Shown here: positions 23,505 to 38,000 of the stretch, one piece after another
Numbering within the stretch: position 1 is the stretch's first letter
Layout: every line of letters starts with the position of its first letter
From: Pteria penguin
Taxonomy: Eukaryota > Mollusca > Bivalvia > Pterioida > Pteriidae
DNA: 64,000 nucleotides
Direction of reading: 5' to 3'
Assembly: GCA_035048485.1 (NCBI GenBank)
Contig: CM068587.1
Span: 37,318,816-37,382,815 of the forward strand
Translations under genes and position numbers: made by a program
Notes under the pieces: generated by a model
What the model was told of the DNA's origin: nothing
Database searches by the model: none
What the model saw: the letters and a program-made list of their open reading frames with translations, nothing else

Positions 23505-23735
23505 TGTTATGTGGCTGTGACACTTTCTACACAGTGTTTGTTCACATTCATGTATATATGCAGTGCTGAATTATATTGTTTCGTCTGTATGTCAGGGCAT
23601 TCAAGGCGGGTGTGGCTAGACAATAGGAGACGCTCCTCCCGGGCACCTTGTCTCACCTCTGAATTTCAGGGGTCTGTGAATGTCCACTGTGGTATATTGT
23701 TGTTAGTGCCATAGTCATGGGACACCACTTATTTT
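23505..23735 (+). repeat. Interspersed repeat family R1
   Basis: Reference-orientation copy: TTCACATTCATGTATATATG, GGAGACGCTCCTCCCGGGCA, CCTTGTCTCACCTCTGAATT, TGTTGTTAGTGCCATAGTCA. Confidence 0.7.
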
Positions 23736-23739
23736 CGTA

Positions 23740-25626
23740 TTTTACTGTTAATGAACAGTCACATGACTGTACAATACATAGTTTAAAACGTTATTCTGAT
23801 TTAGAAATTAACTCTTTGCATTTTTATCAAACACTCCATTCCAGCCCAAACTTTGGTGCTTGTACCAAATTGTTTCTTGTTGAAACATGTTATCGGTTGA
23901 AGCCTTCCTACTAGTCCCTTCTTCATCACGGGGAAATGATTATATCAAGTATATTTAAAATAGAAAATAGAAAATAAATTAATTTCATACTATTGTTAAT
24001 AAATTGTATCGTAGAATTTTATGCATAACCTGTACTTAGATTGTATAACATTTTAGCACCAACTTCAAGTATGAAGTGTTGGATTATCATTATTGGTTAG
24101 CATTATGGGTTGCTCGATTTTATTAAGTTCAAACTATAGGCCATTATATATCATTTTTACCAAATTTACCACCCGAAACTTGGGTATTCTTTCGATAGAT
24201 AGAGTTTTACAGAAATTATGCAGGAAGAAATAATAATATCTGCTCCCCCATATATATATTAAAACAATGGCTTGTCTGTGAATTAACCTTTGTTCCAACG
24301 GCAACTTTGACATTCTGCTGGAAACATCTGTTGGGTACTACCGCTATTCTTTCGCTAAGAATAATCGTACCTGCCTGGTTCTGTCAACACTTTCATGTTT
24401 CCGTATCATAAACATACATTGGCTAACAGTTACTCGTGGACTTTTCCAGGTATTTGAATGTCCTCTAGAACCATTGGGTTTCTAAAATTGTATTTATTGA
24501 TTGATTATTAACTCACGTCACGTCACGTTACATCTGCCTGGTTCATTGCATGGAAATTAATCATAATCATTAATTGACATAGTTTTCTATAAGCATTTGA
24601 TCTCGGAATCCATATCATCATAGTCCTCTTAACCTTTACCTGCTATCGTGAATGCTAGCTTGATGTTTAAATTAGATTATTCAGACTACAATCGTTTAAG
24701 TTATATTTCGTCGGCTACACTATACTGGTTTGTCCCATTTTTCTTTTATTTAACTTTGAGCGTTTTTTTTTTTTCATTGTTGCATTTATGAAATTATTTG
24801 CTAGTCCTCTATTGAGAGAGCACTGTTTGCATATCATATAATCGCCAATGTTTTAATGAATTTCAACAAAACCCCAGGTTTTGAACTGACCACATCTAAT
24901 TGCATACGCTTAATTTTTACTAACAATGGATGTCGTATTTTCTCATTTGTTGTCCATTTAGGTATGTTTTCAATATAAATTTGATTCTGTTCGCCAGATT
25001 TCAAAATACAAATACCAATTGGCCGGTTTATTGAAAATATGATGTTATATGGTTACAATATGGTTAAAACTTGCACCAGTTGTCTGGTTTTGTGGTTTTA
25101 TGATCCATATTGACAATCAGTTCTGCAATAAATGACCATGTGTATTTGTATATCTCTTTGGCTATTGCTATTGCGTTCAAACATTTCTGTATTGAGAAAA
25201 TTTAGTTCATGTGTACAAGATACTTCAATATGTCACCTTGCATCCTGAGGATACAGGCTGTTAACGTAGTTCTCTTGCTTTCCTACTTTTGTTATTTTTA
25301 GAGCTTTGTTGCAATTGCGGGGACATAAACAACAACGATGATTGTCCAACAGTATAGTAGTACAGTATAGTGTAGGTACTAACTGTATAAAATCGTTCGT
25401 TGGTCAGAGCATTGAGAATAGTTTTACAGTGACTGTAAAATCAGTGAAATTAAGTACTTATTCAAGGAGTTGTTTTCCGAATGCCATTTTCACTCCTAGT
25501 ACTGTATGTGGTTTGCATTACAACCCGTGTAATATATCTACTTAGACTAATTCTCGCTTGAGCATCTACGATTTTTGTATCATCTTTTTTCTGTTTATTC
25601 TTTTCATATGGATACTTTGCAGCTTT
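23740..25626. other. Intergenic DNA downstream of gene B
   Basis: No exon recognised. Near 24500 a short SINE-like scrap (ATTGATTGATTATTAACTCA, CATCTGCCTGGTTCATTGCA) is present. Confidence 0.4.
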
Positions 25627-25632
25627 TTTATT
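25627..25632 (-). promoter_or_regulatory. Candidate poly(A) signal of gene B
   Basis: AATAAA on the minus strand about 180 nt after the stop codon. A second AATAAA lies at 25594-25599. Either would give a short 3' UTR; neither is proven. Confidence 0.4.
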
Positions 25633-25809
25633 TTTCATTTGTAGAATGTACAGTATGTGCGAAAGAAATTGATATCTAATAAAACACAATTTTAAGAAAA
25701 AAATATTTTACTCTTTTTAAATACTTCTCAAGGAAGAAACATACTTATTCAAGAACACATTGAGCATGCATAACAATGTTAGTTAACACTTAGTTCACAA
25801 TTTCTTCCA

Positions 25810-26093
25810 TCATTCTGGCTGTTTACAATCACAAACCTTTTCCACAATTTTCAATCGTCCTTTGCCTAGATATTGGAACTTTGCACATCCCGTAGCCTTT
25901 TCACCTGGATTTAGTTTCCTTTCCTCAGATTCTCCTTTGAACTGTAGATAGGCGACATCTTCACCAAGTTCACTGACAATAACAGTGGTGTATTTGCAAT
26001 CTCTGTTACGCGACTTATAAAAACATTTACCCTCTAAAATAATAGTTGTGTCACAATCTTTTGTGCTTTCCTTGACAGAGCATTCATCACGAG
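25810..26093 (-). CDS. Gene B last exon: C-terminal Cys-rich domain, copy 2, and stop
   Basis: A 284-nt exon starting in phase 1: [66 protein letters not shown] then TGA at 25810-25812. It duplicates the preceding exon and ends four residues after its last cysteine, so the domain forms the true C-terminus with no membrane anchor. Confidence 0.8.
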
Positions 26094-29035
26094 CTATATG
26101 CGAAAAAGAAGAAAAAAACCCAAACCATTACTTACAATTGGCAAACATTGAAAAAGCAATCAAATGAATATCATTTAAAGGTTGTCTTGACATAAATTAT
26201 TTTTACGTATCAAAAGTCGTTTTTATGATCAAAGAATCAATTAAATATCAATCACTTTAAATGATTAAAAAAGAAAATACGCAAATGCAGATTTTAAAAT
26301 TGCTTATTTACAAATAAGTAAAAGAAACAAAATCACAAGATCTTCTCAAATAGATTTAGGAAATAATTTTTCACACATGTGTTGTTTAAAAATTGCATTT
26401 GATACATACTTTTGAACCTCTCCAATCCTTTGGAAGGACAATCGCATACTTTCTCTTGGACTTTCAAAATATTATCATCCAAATAGGCGAAGTCTGCGCA
26501 GCCGCCATAGTCTTTACCTGGCCGAAGATGGATGGAATACGTTTTGTTGAAAATAACATAAGCCAATGATTGACCTTGATCTTCGACCATAAGGATATTA
26601 AAGTTGCAAGCCCTGTCATGTTTAGACTTGTAATAGCATTTTCCTTTCAGTGTTGTTGTAGCCACACAATCTTTGGTATCCTCACTGACTGTGCATCCAG
26701 GTTCATTGGCTATGAAGTTGATAGAAAATAGATACATAACACACGATTTCTTATTACAATGAAATACAATACTATATTTATTAACAATATGAATAGGTTG
26801 TCTGAAATGTGGGATTAGAAAAATTAACTATATATGTATTCTGGTGCATTTACTCATTGTGTGCTATGCGTTTTCCATTACTTTTAACGCAGTCACACAG
26901 AAACGACATATGGTAATAAGATAAAAAGATCAGGTATGTAACGACAGAAGCTCGACCTATTTTATTATCTGATGACTTTCAACACATGAAAAGTACGCGT
27001 TCATTGTACTCGGCACAAAATGTGACCAGAGAGTTATTCATACCTTGCTTTTCGCAACTTTCTTAATTATGAGATAGACAAGATTTGCATAACTTGAACA
27101 TTCCGCGTATTCATACTCTTGCAAACCATGTCTACATTCTCAATCATACAGTTATTACTTGGTATCTTCTTTGGTAATTACTTATTACTGAATAAAATAA
27201 TTTGTATGATTTCCTAGAATATTTATGTTAAGTTGCATAATGGAAAGTGTGAAAATATCACAGCACTTACCTTTACAAGATTCTATTCCATCTCCTTTGA
27301 AACCTGGGTTACAAACGCATTGTCTTTTTCCGTTCTTAGCACCACACATTGCCATTGAATGACACTGAGGTTTCTTTGGTCCAAAAGGAGACAAAATTGC
27401 AGGAACATTACGCCTCTTTTTAGGTTTAGCACACTTCAGATTTTGTGAGCAATCTTCAGAAGTCATTCGCTTACCGAGCTAGAAATATCAATTAATCTTA
27501 ACATAAGGTGTGTAATTATGACAAGATTCTGCATTTTGAATTCAAATAACCTTCAATGAATAAATTTCAAATATCTTTTTTTTTCCGAGTCTGTTATTCA
27601 ATTGTTTATCATGAAAGGACTAAACTACTATCTACAGTATGAAAATACCTACAGTTAGGTGCAGTCCTAACCTTACATAAAGTGCACTTAACTTTATCAC
27701 TGCTTTTCAAGTTTACTTGGCGACAACAGAGTAAACTTGGAATCAAGTTTAGTAGTAAACTTGATTCCAAGTTTAGTACTAAACTTGATCTCAAGTTTAC
27801 TCCAAGTGCACTTTAAGTTTAGTTTACTTTTTAAACACATCTAAATTTACTATATTTTTCTATTAAAACAATCTTTTTATATAAAATATGCAATTGTAAA
27901 GTCTAAGACAATTATTTCTATCAAGTTATACGAAACTGGATAATTGTAATAAACAAACGTGAAAAGTAAACTTGGTGTCACGTGATAGTAAACTTAAAGA
28001 CGGAATTACTTTAAACTAAACTTGTCATCAAGTGCACTTGACTAAACTTTATGACTGGTTTTCAGGACGAAAAACTAAACTTGAAGTGCACTTGTCACGT
28101 GCACTTGAATGTAAGGTAAGGACTGCACCCAACTGTAATACAAAATGCTTGTGACAACCACAACAACACAGACAGCAGAATAACTACGGACCCCTGAAAT
28201 CGAGACCGGTTCCCCGTGACAGGCAAATACATTCGGTTCAACGATCAGTTCCAAGCAATAAGCAATATCAATAAAACACTGGGTAGTTCAGGAATAGACA
28301 GAAGATGCATAAAAACATATGGTACCAATATGTATGTAGTGATAAGGTGAGTAAGTTATATTCTTTTTAAAGTTTTAAGCGCAGATTTCTGGGAAAAAAT
28401 ATAATACATGAGGCATTATGGAAGTGGAATCATACCCCGTAATAAAGATCGGTTAAACCTTAAAAATAGATACATTATTCTCAGTACAGGAATTGTTGAT
28501 GTTTTAAAAATGTAAATGTAAAGGTAGAATTGTGTATAATCAACTCACCGACACATATGTCCCCATAGGTGAAGTGCAACCACAGTCTTTGGATCTTACA
28601 CATTTCCCTCCACTCATTAGCATGTTGTTTCTGCAGTAACAACCTTCCATTCTTGGATGCTGGCATTCACGCATAGCATTTCTATCTGCACAGCTGTTCT
28701 TACAACTGTTGAAGTTAATTCGGAATCTCTTATCTCTTCCACACTTCAACCCTAATGAAAATTAAAACAGCATAGATTGACTAAGAAGGAAATACAACCA
28801 AATATACTAGACATATCGTTTATATCGTTTACTTAGATTAATATTAACATAGCTCCTTCTGTAAATTGTTACATGGATTTTTTTGACATAATTAATCCGT
28901 AAAACCCTTTTTCGAAACTGTTTTAAAAGTATTATAATGTTTCAGTTTATGAAAGATGGTAAGGTAACGTAATTTTGGGGGTTATTTTCAATTGGTTGCT
29001 TTTATCATAATCATCTTTACTTCTTCTTCTTCTTC

Positions 29036-29075
<40 letters not shown>

Positions 29076-32000
29076 GCATTTATTATTATCATTATGCGTT
29101 TATTTATTTACTTATTATTTCAACGTTGGCTTAATTTCTCCATATTTTATTCATATAAAATGGAAAATTTACTTGAGCATATGGTTTGTCAGTTAATCAA
29201 ATTCTATATCCGGAGCAAGTTATATACAAATTATTAAAGGCATAATATAGTATGATATTAACACATAAGTATTTGAGGAAAAGTGTATACACTTCCGTGA
29301 ATATATGAATTGGAGGGGGGCTTCCTGTACAAAAGTTCTGACCGAATTAGTAACTGTAATAAAAAGCAAACAGTTATTTTTACAGTGAGAGGGGATATTA
29401 GACTCCAATCGATGAACAGATGTGTGTAACCATAACTTTACATTGTAGTACACATGATAAATGTACATTATGTTCACATTTTGTTCTAGAAAACCAGTCC
29501 AAGTATCAAAGATCGAGTGAATAAGATATCTAGTTTACTTGGCCCTTTTTACAAGTCATTCCGTGTCCTAGTGCTAAGTGACGCTAAATGTCTCGTGACA
29601 CCACGTTATTATGTATTTAATAACAATCTGTCAATTTCATATAACATTAATTTAAGATATATTTATTGCATGTAACTATACTTTTTACATTAACTTATAC
29701 TAGATGTAGATATAGTTTAATCTATAATACAAATCACTGTAACTGATGATTTCGAATATTTCAATCGCTTCTACGTGGGTCAATGGATCAGTGACGAAAT
29801 TTGCATTGACGCTGGTCATTAAAAAATTAAAGACAAAAGCCATAATGTAGAACAGAGAAATGTTATTCAAAAATTAATGAAATTAAGTAGTGGAAAATAC
29901 AGGAACTGAAAAGTTGTAATGACAGAAATATTACTTATTTATTGACAATTACCAATGAGAAGGTAGTCTACCGAATCACTGTGTTTATATTATTACAATG
30001 TTCTCTCTCTCTCTCTCTCTCATTTTATAGTGTTACACATACTTCTGTTAGCTAATGAATTGAAGTGGTATAGTTAGTAATCTACACTCGCAGTTCTCTC
30101 AGAATCAAGTATAGCAGCGAATTAGGAAGCAATGACTGCAGTAAACTATGAAACAAGTTTAGCAGCAAACCAGAAAGCAAGTTTAGCAGCGAACTAGAAA
30201 GCAAGTTTAGCAGCCAACTAGGAAGTAAGTTTAACAACGACACAGGAAGCAATGTCTGAAGTGAACTATGAAACAAGTTTAGCAGCGAAGTAGAAAGCAA
30301 GATTAGCAGCAAACTAAGAAGAAAGTTTAGCAGCAAACTAGGAAGCAAGTTTAGCAGTAAACTATAGAACAAGTTTGCTCCTACTGTTAGTTAAATTTGG
30401 TCATGGGTTGCCTCTTTAAGTATTTGTACTTTCGATTTCCACAAGTTAGGTCATAACCATTATCGAAATGCACAAATGATGCACCAGTATATATACCCAC
30501 ATATACCTTTCATATCTATTTTATTTTATTTACCCTGTAGTTACAAAGTGACCTATGCAGCGGTTAAAACGTTAATTTGAGGTGCACTAACAGTAAGATT
30601 CGGACTGCATTTGACTGTAAAATACGAAAGTCATAGATGCCACTGTGGCTCCTACAACGACGTACCACTGTCAACATTAATGGAACCCCTTCAATGAAAG
30701 GACATGAGAACTTACAAGTGATATCAGGGTCTTTGGATAGTAGAGGTCTCTTGTTTATCTAGCCACAATCACCGTAAATGCCCAAAACATACAGATAATA
30801 CAAAAATATTTGAACATTACACAAATATCATGAATGTGGACAAAGTGTCATATCTCCACAACAAAACAGTGATAAAATAACAATAATGGACACCTAAATA
30901 TTAAGTAAATTAGTGAACTGAACTTACTGCATGGTGCAAATGCGAATAATCGCCAATTTCTTTTCAGGCGATATCCTTTTTTCTCACAGTGTGCCGCAAA
31001 CCCTTCAAAGACCTGACAAATTCCCTGGCGGACCATCTTAGGATTATACTTTTTATAGGTACAGAGATCTTGTTCACATATCTTATAGAACTGTTCTCTC
31101 AATTCTGGAGATCCTTTCATGCAATCTATGAACGGTGATCCTTTGCTGTTTTCTAACAACATTCCACAGACTGGGTTGCGCTTTGCTATCGTCTTTAACC
31201 GTTTCGTGCAGTAGTCTTTTGGCTCCTTTGATGCACATCTACAATATGCAGTAAAATTAACATGTTAAATGTCGAAAAGTTTTCCGTTTAAGCTGAAATG
31301 TTATATATCTAATGTTTCTTACATTGTTGTTAGTGCCATAGTCATGTGACATCAGTTACTTTCGTATTTTAAATAATTCAATTCTTGCAATTGTCTGAAA
31401 TGAGTAAGAATTTGAAAGCCATTTAAATATCTGATAAGAATATGCTAGAATGATTAAATATGAAAGCATATGTGTGTTTCCTTCAATGTTTTGTTAAGCT
31501 ACATTTCAATTATATTTATGATTTGTGAACAAAGTCAGTATACAGGAATAGATTTGGTTTATTTATAAGTGGATTCAGATTTGTCATACAGATTATGAAA
31601 TTTTGTGTAAAATTAGGTCCGCTTTAACTTAGTATGTCGCATGTAGTAGAAAATATTCTAAAGCGAAAATTCGAATATATATTCGAAATTCGAAGTAATG
31701 GTGCAATCCCGACAAGTTTTATTCCTTTTAATTAACAACAGGGGAACTTTGAAAATTCGGACCAACTTAAACTCGAAGCGACTTTAAACGTCCCTCGCAG
31801 TTCCCATATCGATGTCTGACTATATAATTGATTGTATGAAATAACTGATACAAAGACGAATGCTTTACTTTACAATTAGCTTATCATCTTTAAATGTTTA
31901 TATTTTACTTTCTTAAATTTTCTTGCAATAGATGGGTTTCATTAGAAATAATTTAGTCGTCCATGTTTGTGGTCAAGCATGACTTTGGGCTTCATATTCA

Positions 32001-35000
32001 TACTAATTTTAATTAATGTTTTTAGAAAGTTGTTTATATCTACATGTTTGTAGAAATTAGTTTTGTTCCCTGGTGTAAAGAAATGACCTATATAATCAGG
32101 TCGTATTTAATGAAATAAATACCTATTCATATCACCATTCCATATTGATTTTCAATGGCATGAAATGAACATCTTTATAAGAAAGCAACATTGAAATCAT
32201 ATACTAACGACTGTTTTGCCGGTTCCTCGCTGTCAACAACTAAGTAGCTGTCACCAATGCGACTAAATTTGTCTTTTTTCTTAGAGACATCTACTCCCTC
32301 TTTTGTTTTCAAATCATCTTCTTTGCCATTGCAGTTACCACATAATCCTGAAATGAAATTGTTTTAAATGTGATATACAGGAGTAAACATATCAAGTAAA
32401 AAGTTCAGCATATGAAACAGAAAATATCAGATAAATAAACGTAGAACTGTACAAACCATAAAGTAACAATACCGAAGGTTTTTAAAATTCATTGTAACAA
32501 TAAGCCTTCCTTATTTATGGTATAGCATCTTTTAAGCAGCATGCTCATAGAAGGGTTTCAGTCGGGGCACGGGCGTGTTTTGAGATATCCTCTCATATTT
32601 CTTATATCTAATGAACTGACTGGCAACAATGACGATAAAATCTATCACACATTATCAATGTGATACAAATAATGAAACTACCTGATAACTGGTCGCTATA
32701 TCGCTTTGGAACAGTAAGTAAAGCTGTAGTTTTTCCATTCCACTGCAAAGTTACGTAACAAGACGTCTCTACCATTATGAAATCCCCAACGTAAGTGATC
32801 GTTAACTGTCGGTTATTGTAGAAGTAAGGTAATTCTGTTTCTATACCATTTACCTTTATCGAGAAAAAATCCCTTTTGAAATAAGTACATTTTACTTATT
32901 AACACAGGCTTAAAGCGTCTTGATTATTCTTCTGTTTAGTATTTTTCTTTCTTCATTCTATAATTTTCACTTTGATAACGTGTTCAAAAATATCAATGTT
33001 GAACATTGTGTGTCATAGGTTCCTTCGTATTTTATACTAATCTAATACTTAATATTGATAGAGATTATCGCATATTAAAACTATTATAGTTATATATATG
33101 CATCACTAAATGCTTCTAAGAATATACATTGAAACATACATACATACAGATATGTAAATTATCGGTTTATGCCAGATAGATGACCTGCATCTTTTGTAAT
33201 AGCTAATATTGCATATTATGAAGGATAACTAATGTAGGATTTATAAAGCAACACAATCTAGGTATTATTTACCAGTGTTCTGCCGCCACGTTCCAACCGC
33301 ACAGTGATTCCGTATATGGAAATTTCTAAATATTTAGTTCCAGCCATATTTCCATTCTTCTTATTCTTATCATTTTTGACTTCAACGTTAAAACCACACC
33401 CGTCATCGCTGCTGTATTTAGATAAAGTATATTTGCAGAGACCCATAAATCGTATTATACTACCATCATAGGTTCTGTAGGTAGGATCGCCGACAACTGA
33501 GCACGTACACATCTCTAAGAAAATGAAATGGAGGTAGATGACAAAAATACTATTAGCTATCCATAAATTGTAATGTACCCCGAAAAATAATACAATACTT
33601 TCAAAAGTAATCGCAGAAAGGAGAATAATAAACCTTTAAGAATTTTCATTTTGAAATATTTCCTTAATATCCCACTTGTTAATATAAACATATTTTTATC
33701 TCCAATATATATGATATATTCTTATTAATTACATTATTATAACATCATATATTATTATTTCATTGTATCTTATTGTAATATTATTGTATTATATATAAAC
33801 AGGTTCCGACTACTTACTTTGGCACACCAATCCATTTCCTTCATAACCTGGTTTACATTGACAGACGCCTTTCTTGCACTCGCCATTTTCCAAGTGACAT
33901 TCTTCTTTGTTTCGTCCACAAGGTTCTAAAGAATAATGCAAAGGTCGTGAACTATGCCGAGATCTTATCCAATACATTTAAGTTATAAAGAGTGTGTTTT
34001 GCAAATAATTTTTTTCAGTAAAATCGTTATACGATTCAATGCATAATATACAGTTTACTATTTAAAGCTCAAAACCCGCAGTAGGTAAATCCATTTTGTA
34101 TGAACTCTTATATGTATCTCCAGATTGTGTAAAATAATATATCCTCAACTTCTGCTAATCATACTTCTTCCTCTTAATTTGAAAAATATTTGAATTATTA
34201 ATAAAATGTTAGGTAAATGAATTTCCTATAATCTGAATTTAGACTGTATGTATATATTTTTAATTTAGAAAAATCTATGATTTTTTTACAGTTCATAATA
34301 TAATACTTAAAATATGAATTTTATCATTCACATGGCTTTTACTCTATCACACCTTAACCATATTTCTTACTTTTGCACGTGATACCATCGCCATAGTATT
34401 GAGATTTACATGTACATTTGTCGTCAACACATTCAGATTTCTCTCCGCAAACTTCACCTCCACAGGTTGCTGTAATATATTTGAAAATTACATTTGTATC
34501 ATTATATATGCAAATATTCATCATTGAAATACACATAAAGTTACATAATTTTTGAAAGCAATTACTTTCTATTGTTTATATTCCTATTCAGTTGAAGAAA
34601 ATAATATCATTTTAACGGTACAAATAACATAATGTAATGGAGATGATCAATATGTACCTGAGCAGCTGTCAACGCCATTTCCATAAGGTTTGTCCTCGTT
34701 ACATTTGCATTTATTGTCGATACATTCTGCATCAGGATTGCAAACTACATCTCCACATGCTAAGCTCACTACAAAGTATCATAAATAGAAAATCACAAAT
34801 ATTTCTTACGAGTTTTATTCTTTGGTTACTCACACCATCACAACATTTGAGTGACGTTTGTTACTTAATAAATGACTGTCCTAAGTCAATATCGTAACTG
34901 CAGTACCATCGAAATTTTTAATGTCGTTTTCTATGTTTATTTGACTATAATCATTTTTACCAGGCCCTTGGTGATTTATGTCAAACAGCTTGGTCAGATG

Positions 35001-38000
35001 TTTTCTGTTTTCTCTTATATGACATTAAATTTTTGTTTTTTGGTTTTTTTTTTTGTCTTTTTGGGGGTTTTTTTGTCTTCAGTTTTCTCTTTTACATGAA
35101 AAAAAAAATTGTGTTAACACCTCTAACTTTTTTTTACATACAAACATTCTGTGGTATTTTTGTCACACGTTATTGCCTTAGGTAAAGTATTTCATGTCAA
35201 TATGTTATAGGAAAATTGGAAATCTCCAAAAATGAACAAAATACTTTGATTCCTTGTGATTTATAGAATAAATTCTATGAGTCAAACATAGTATGTGTCC
35301 GAAGTCACATGTGTTTTATTTTATGGTTTACAATCTTAAAAGTTTAAAACACTGTTGATTGCTGATAGGCATTGATGTCGATTTAATGTTTTTAGTCATT
35401 CCGTAAAATGAAAGTATGAGGAAACATGATTCCTGTAATTATCTAGGAAGTGCGAACGAAAATTCGGAAAAAGTGTCATCATTATGATCTATAAGGACCA
35501 GGATGTAACATGCAAATGATTAGTTCATATACCTTTTATAAAATACTACAATGTATACCTTCACATGTAGGTCCTGCCCAAAGTGCATCGCATTTACACT
35601 CAAAGTCTCTGCCGCTGGACTTACATGTAGCACCATTTTTACACGGAGAACCTTCACAGGGATCAATTGGTACTAAAATGAAACACAGTAATCAGTTATC
35701 TTAAAAACTTTGAAAAAAAATATATATTATCTCATTTGAAAACAACACTTTGACAAACTTCATTTACATTTGAAATTCAAAATTTCCCAAACCTTGATAT
35801 TATCCAAAGTCAAAGTTAGAAACGTTATCTGAATTACCTATACATGTAATTCCAGTCCAACCCGGGGCGCATGTGCATTCATAGGAAGAACCCACATTCT
35901 GACATTGTGCTCCATTCTTGCATGGCGACTCATCACAAGGAAGATTTGGTTCTTTACGAAATAAAAATAGTGATAGTGAAAGTTCTTTTTTTAAATATAT
36001 AATTGTTATTAAATGTATTTGACTAGTTAATTAATGCCATTCGGAGGATTCTGTCTTGTTTAACTGATATGGGGTACCGCAAATCGTTCACTGCTGCTAC
36101 GTACTTCTACAGACGGGTAGAGCACAATGAACTTGCATGGATCTTGCTTTTACTTTCATTTTTTTCAGTGATTATATATGATACTATAAACATTAAAATG
36201 TTTATGACTTTTCGATTTGAGTTCCAATTCCCAATTGGTTTTTATTACTATTTTCTTATTCTTCTTCTTCTTCTTAATTCTTTTCTTTCTTTCTATATTT
36301 ATGGCCTTAAAAATTTGTCGCTTGACTGAATGGTTGTTAGGTAAGTGGAAAAGTTGGCTTGTATACCCGATGACCATTAATATTGTTCTTTCAGTTGACA
36401 GTTCTAAGTCTTTTCCGCATCTGTTTTACACTCACAACTTTTGTGTGTTTACATTTCCTGCGTTCTAAACATCTTGGCAAGTTTTTTTTATCAAACAGTC
36501 AGATTTCTTTACCTGTTATCTAATAGTATAATATTATTTACTCATGCGTCTTTACCTATAAATTTGTTCAAGCTAGAATGACGTCATCAAATTCACAAAA
36601 TCAATTATTTCCTATGTTCAATAATGACCTATGAAACTTGTGAGGTTAAGAGTAGAGAAGCCATTTTACCATCACAAAGGACTCCTTTCCATCCAGATGC
36701 ACACTTGCAGGTTATTATTGGACCAATGCTCTCACATGTACCTCCATTTTTACATGGTGATAAATCGCATGGGTTTTGTTCTGTCAAAATGATATAAAAT
36801 GATATTTTCTTTATAACATATTCGAAAAAAAGTTTATGAATAATTATTTTTTAATTAAGAAGTATACAGAAATAAGTTTGCTATACAATATTTTGGACCT
36901 CTATAATGTCTGCCTTCAACATCACTAAAGAGACATTATTTGTTAAAATGTGAATAGAGTGCACCTTTTTTTTTTGGTTATTTTTTTTTCGCAGATATAA
37001 TGAGAAGACATAGACATGTTATATACCATTACTGAAATCAATGGTGGAGTCATAATCGAGATTTGTACAAAAAAATAATAATAATAAAATAAAACAGAAA
37101 AACAAAACAAAAAGTTTTCTGTTATTAAAATTGTTGTATAGTAAAATCCCTTAAACTGTTATGGAAGGAAGGAAAACATTAAAAATTAACTTTATTTTAC
37201 AAAACAAACTCAAACCAAAGAGATATTACCTATAAAATACATTTCGAATAGTATATATTTATACACTGCATACACCAATAGTTACCTTCACATATTGGTC
37301 CAGTCCATCCCTTAGCGCATGCGCAGATGTAAGTGTCGTCCTTATTGGTACAAGTACCACCATTTTTACAGGGAGAGCTCTCACACGGAAGCTTTCGTTC
37401 TGTAAAAGATAACTAAATGGAGCTTTTGTTTGATTCTTGTTTTACGTCATACCACGATTACTGGACTTTTAATGATGACGTCATTTGCCTGATATATCAC
37501 ACAGAAATTGAATTATCCTATGCAACGGACATAACCGAAGCAGTGAGGGATCTCTCACCTGTCATGCCTACCCCGACACGGGACCTCGTTTTTTTTTTAC
37601 TATTTTATCCCCAGACAGACAATGATGAGTCACCGTGGCGGATCCACGATTACCAAAATAAAAAAGAGGAAAATGGTGGTGGTGGTGGTGGTGGGGGGGT
37701 GGGGGGGGGGGGGTGCTTGTTTCACATGTGAAAGTAACAGCCAAAATATTCTGCCATTTTTGGTACCCAATCTGTAATTTTACTTGTATATATGCAGTGA
37801 GAAGGGGACCCGAGCCCCCGGGTTCTCTAAATCCGCCACTGCTATATTAAGGTAAACACTTCTCCTCGGAGGACTTCTTATTATGTCCTAAATTAAAATA
37901 TGCAATGATGTGACAGACAGACCATATCTTCGCAAGGCTAGCAGAAGGATCTAACCACGTCATATGATTCATTATAGAAAATGCAAAAGGGAAAAAAGAT

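Larger units (their letters stand above)
32348..34370 (-). other. Introns of gene B (32348-32681, 32854-33272, 33515-33817, 33926-34370)
   Basis: Short AT-rich introns within and before the second VWD. No repeat or further exon recognised. Confidence 0.5.

Noticed and set aside
36165..36468. Hydrophobic plus-strand frames suggesting a small membrane protein
   Set aside because: T-rich intron sequence between two EGF exons; no start context, splice sites or similarity.
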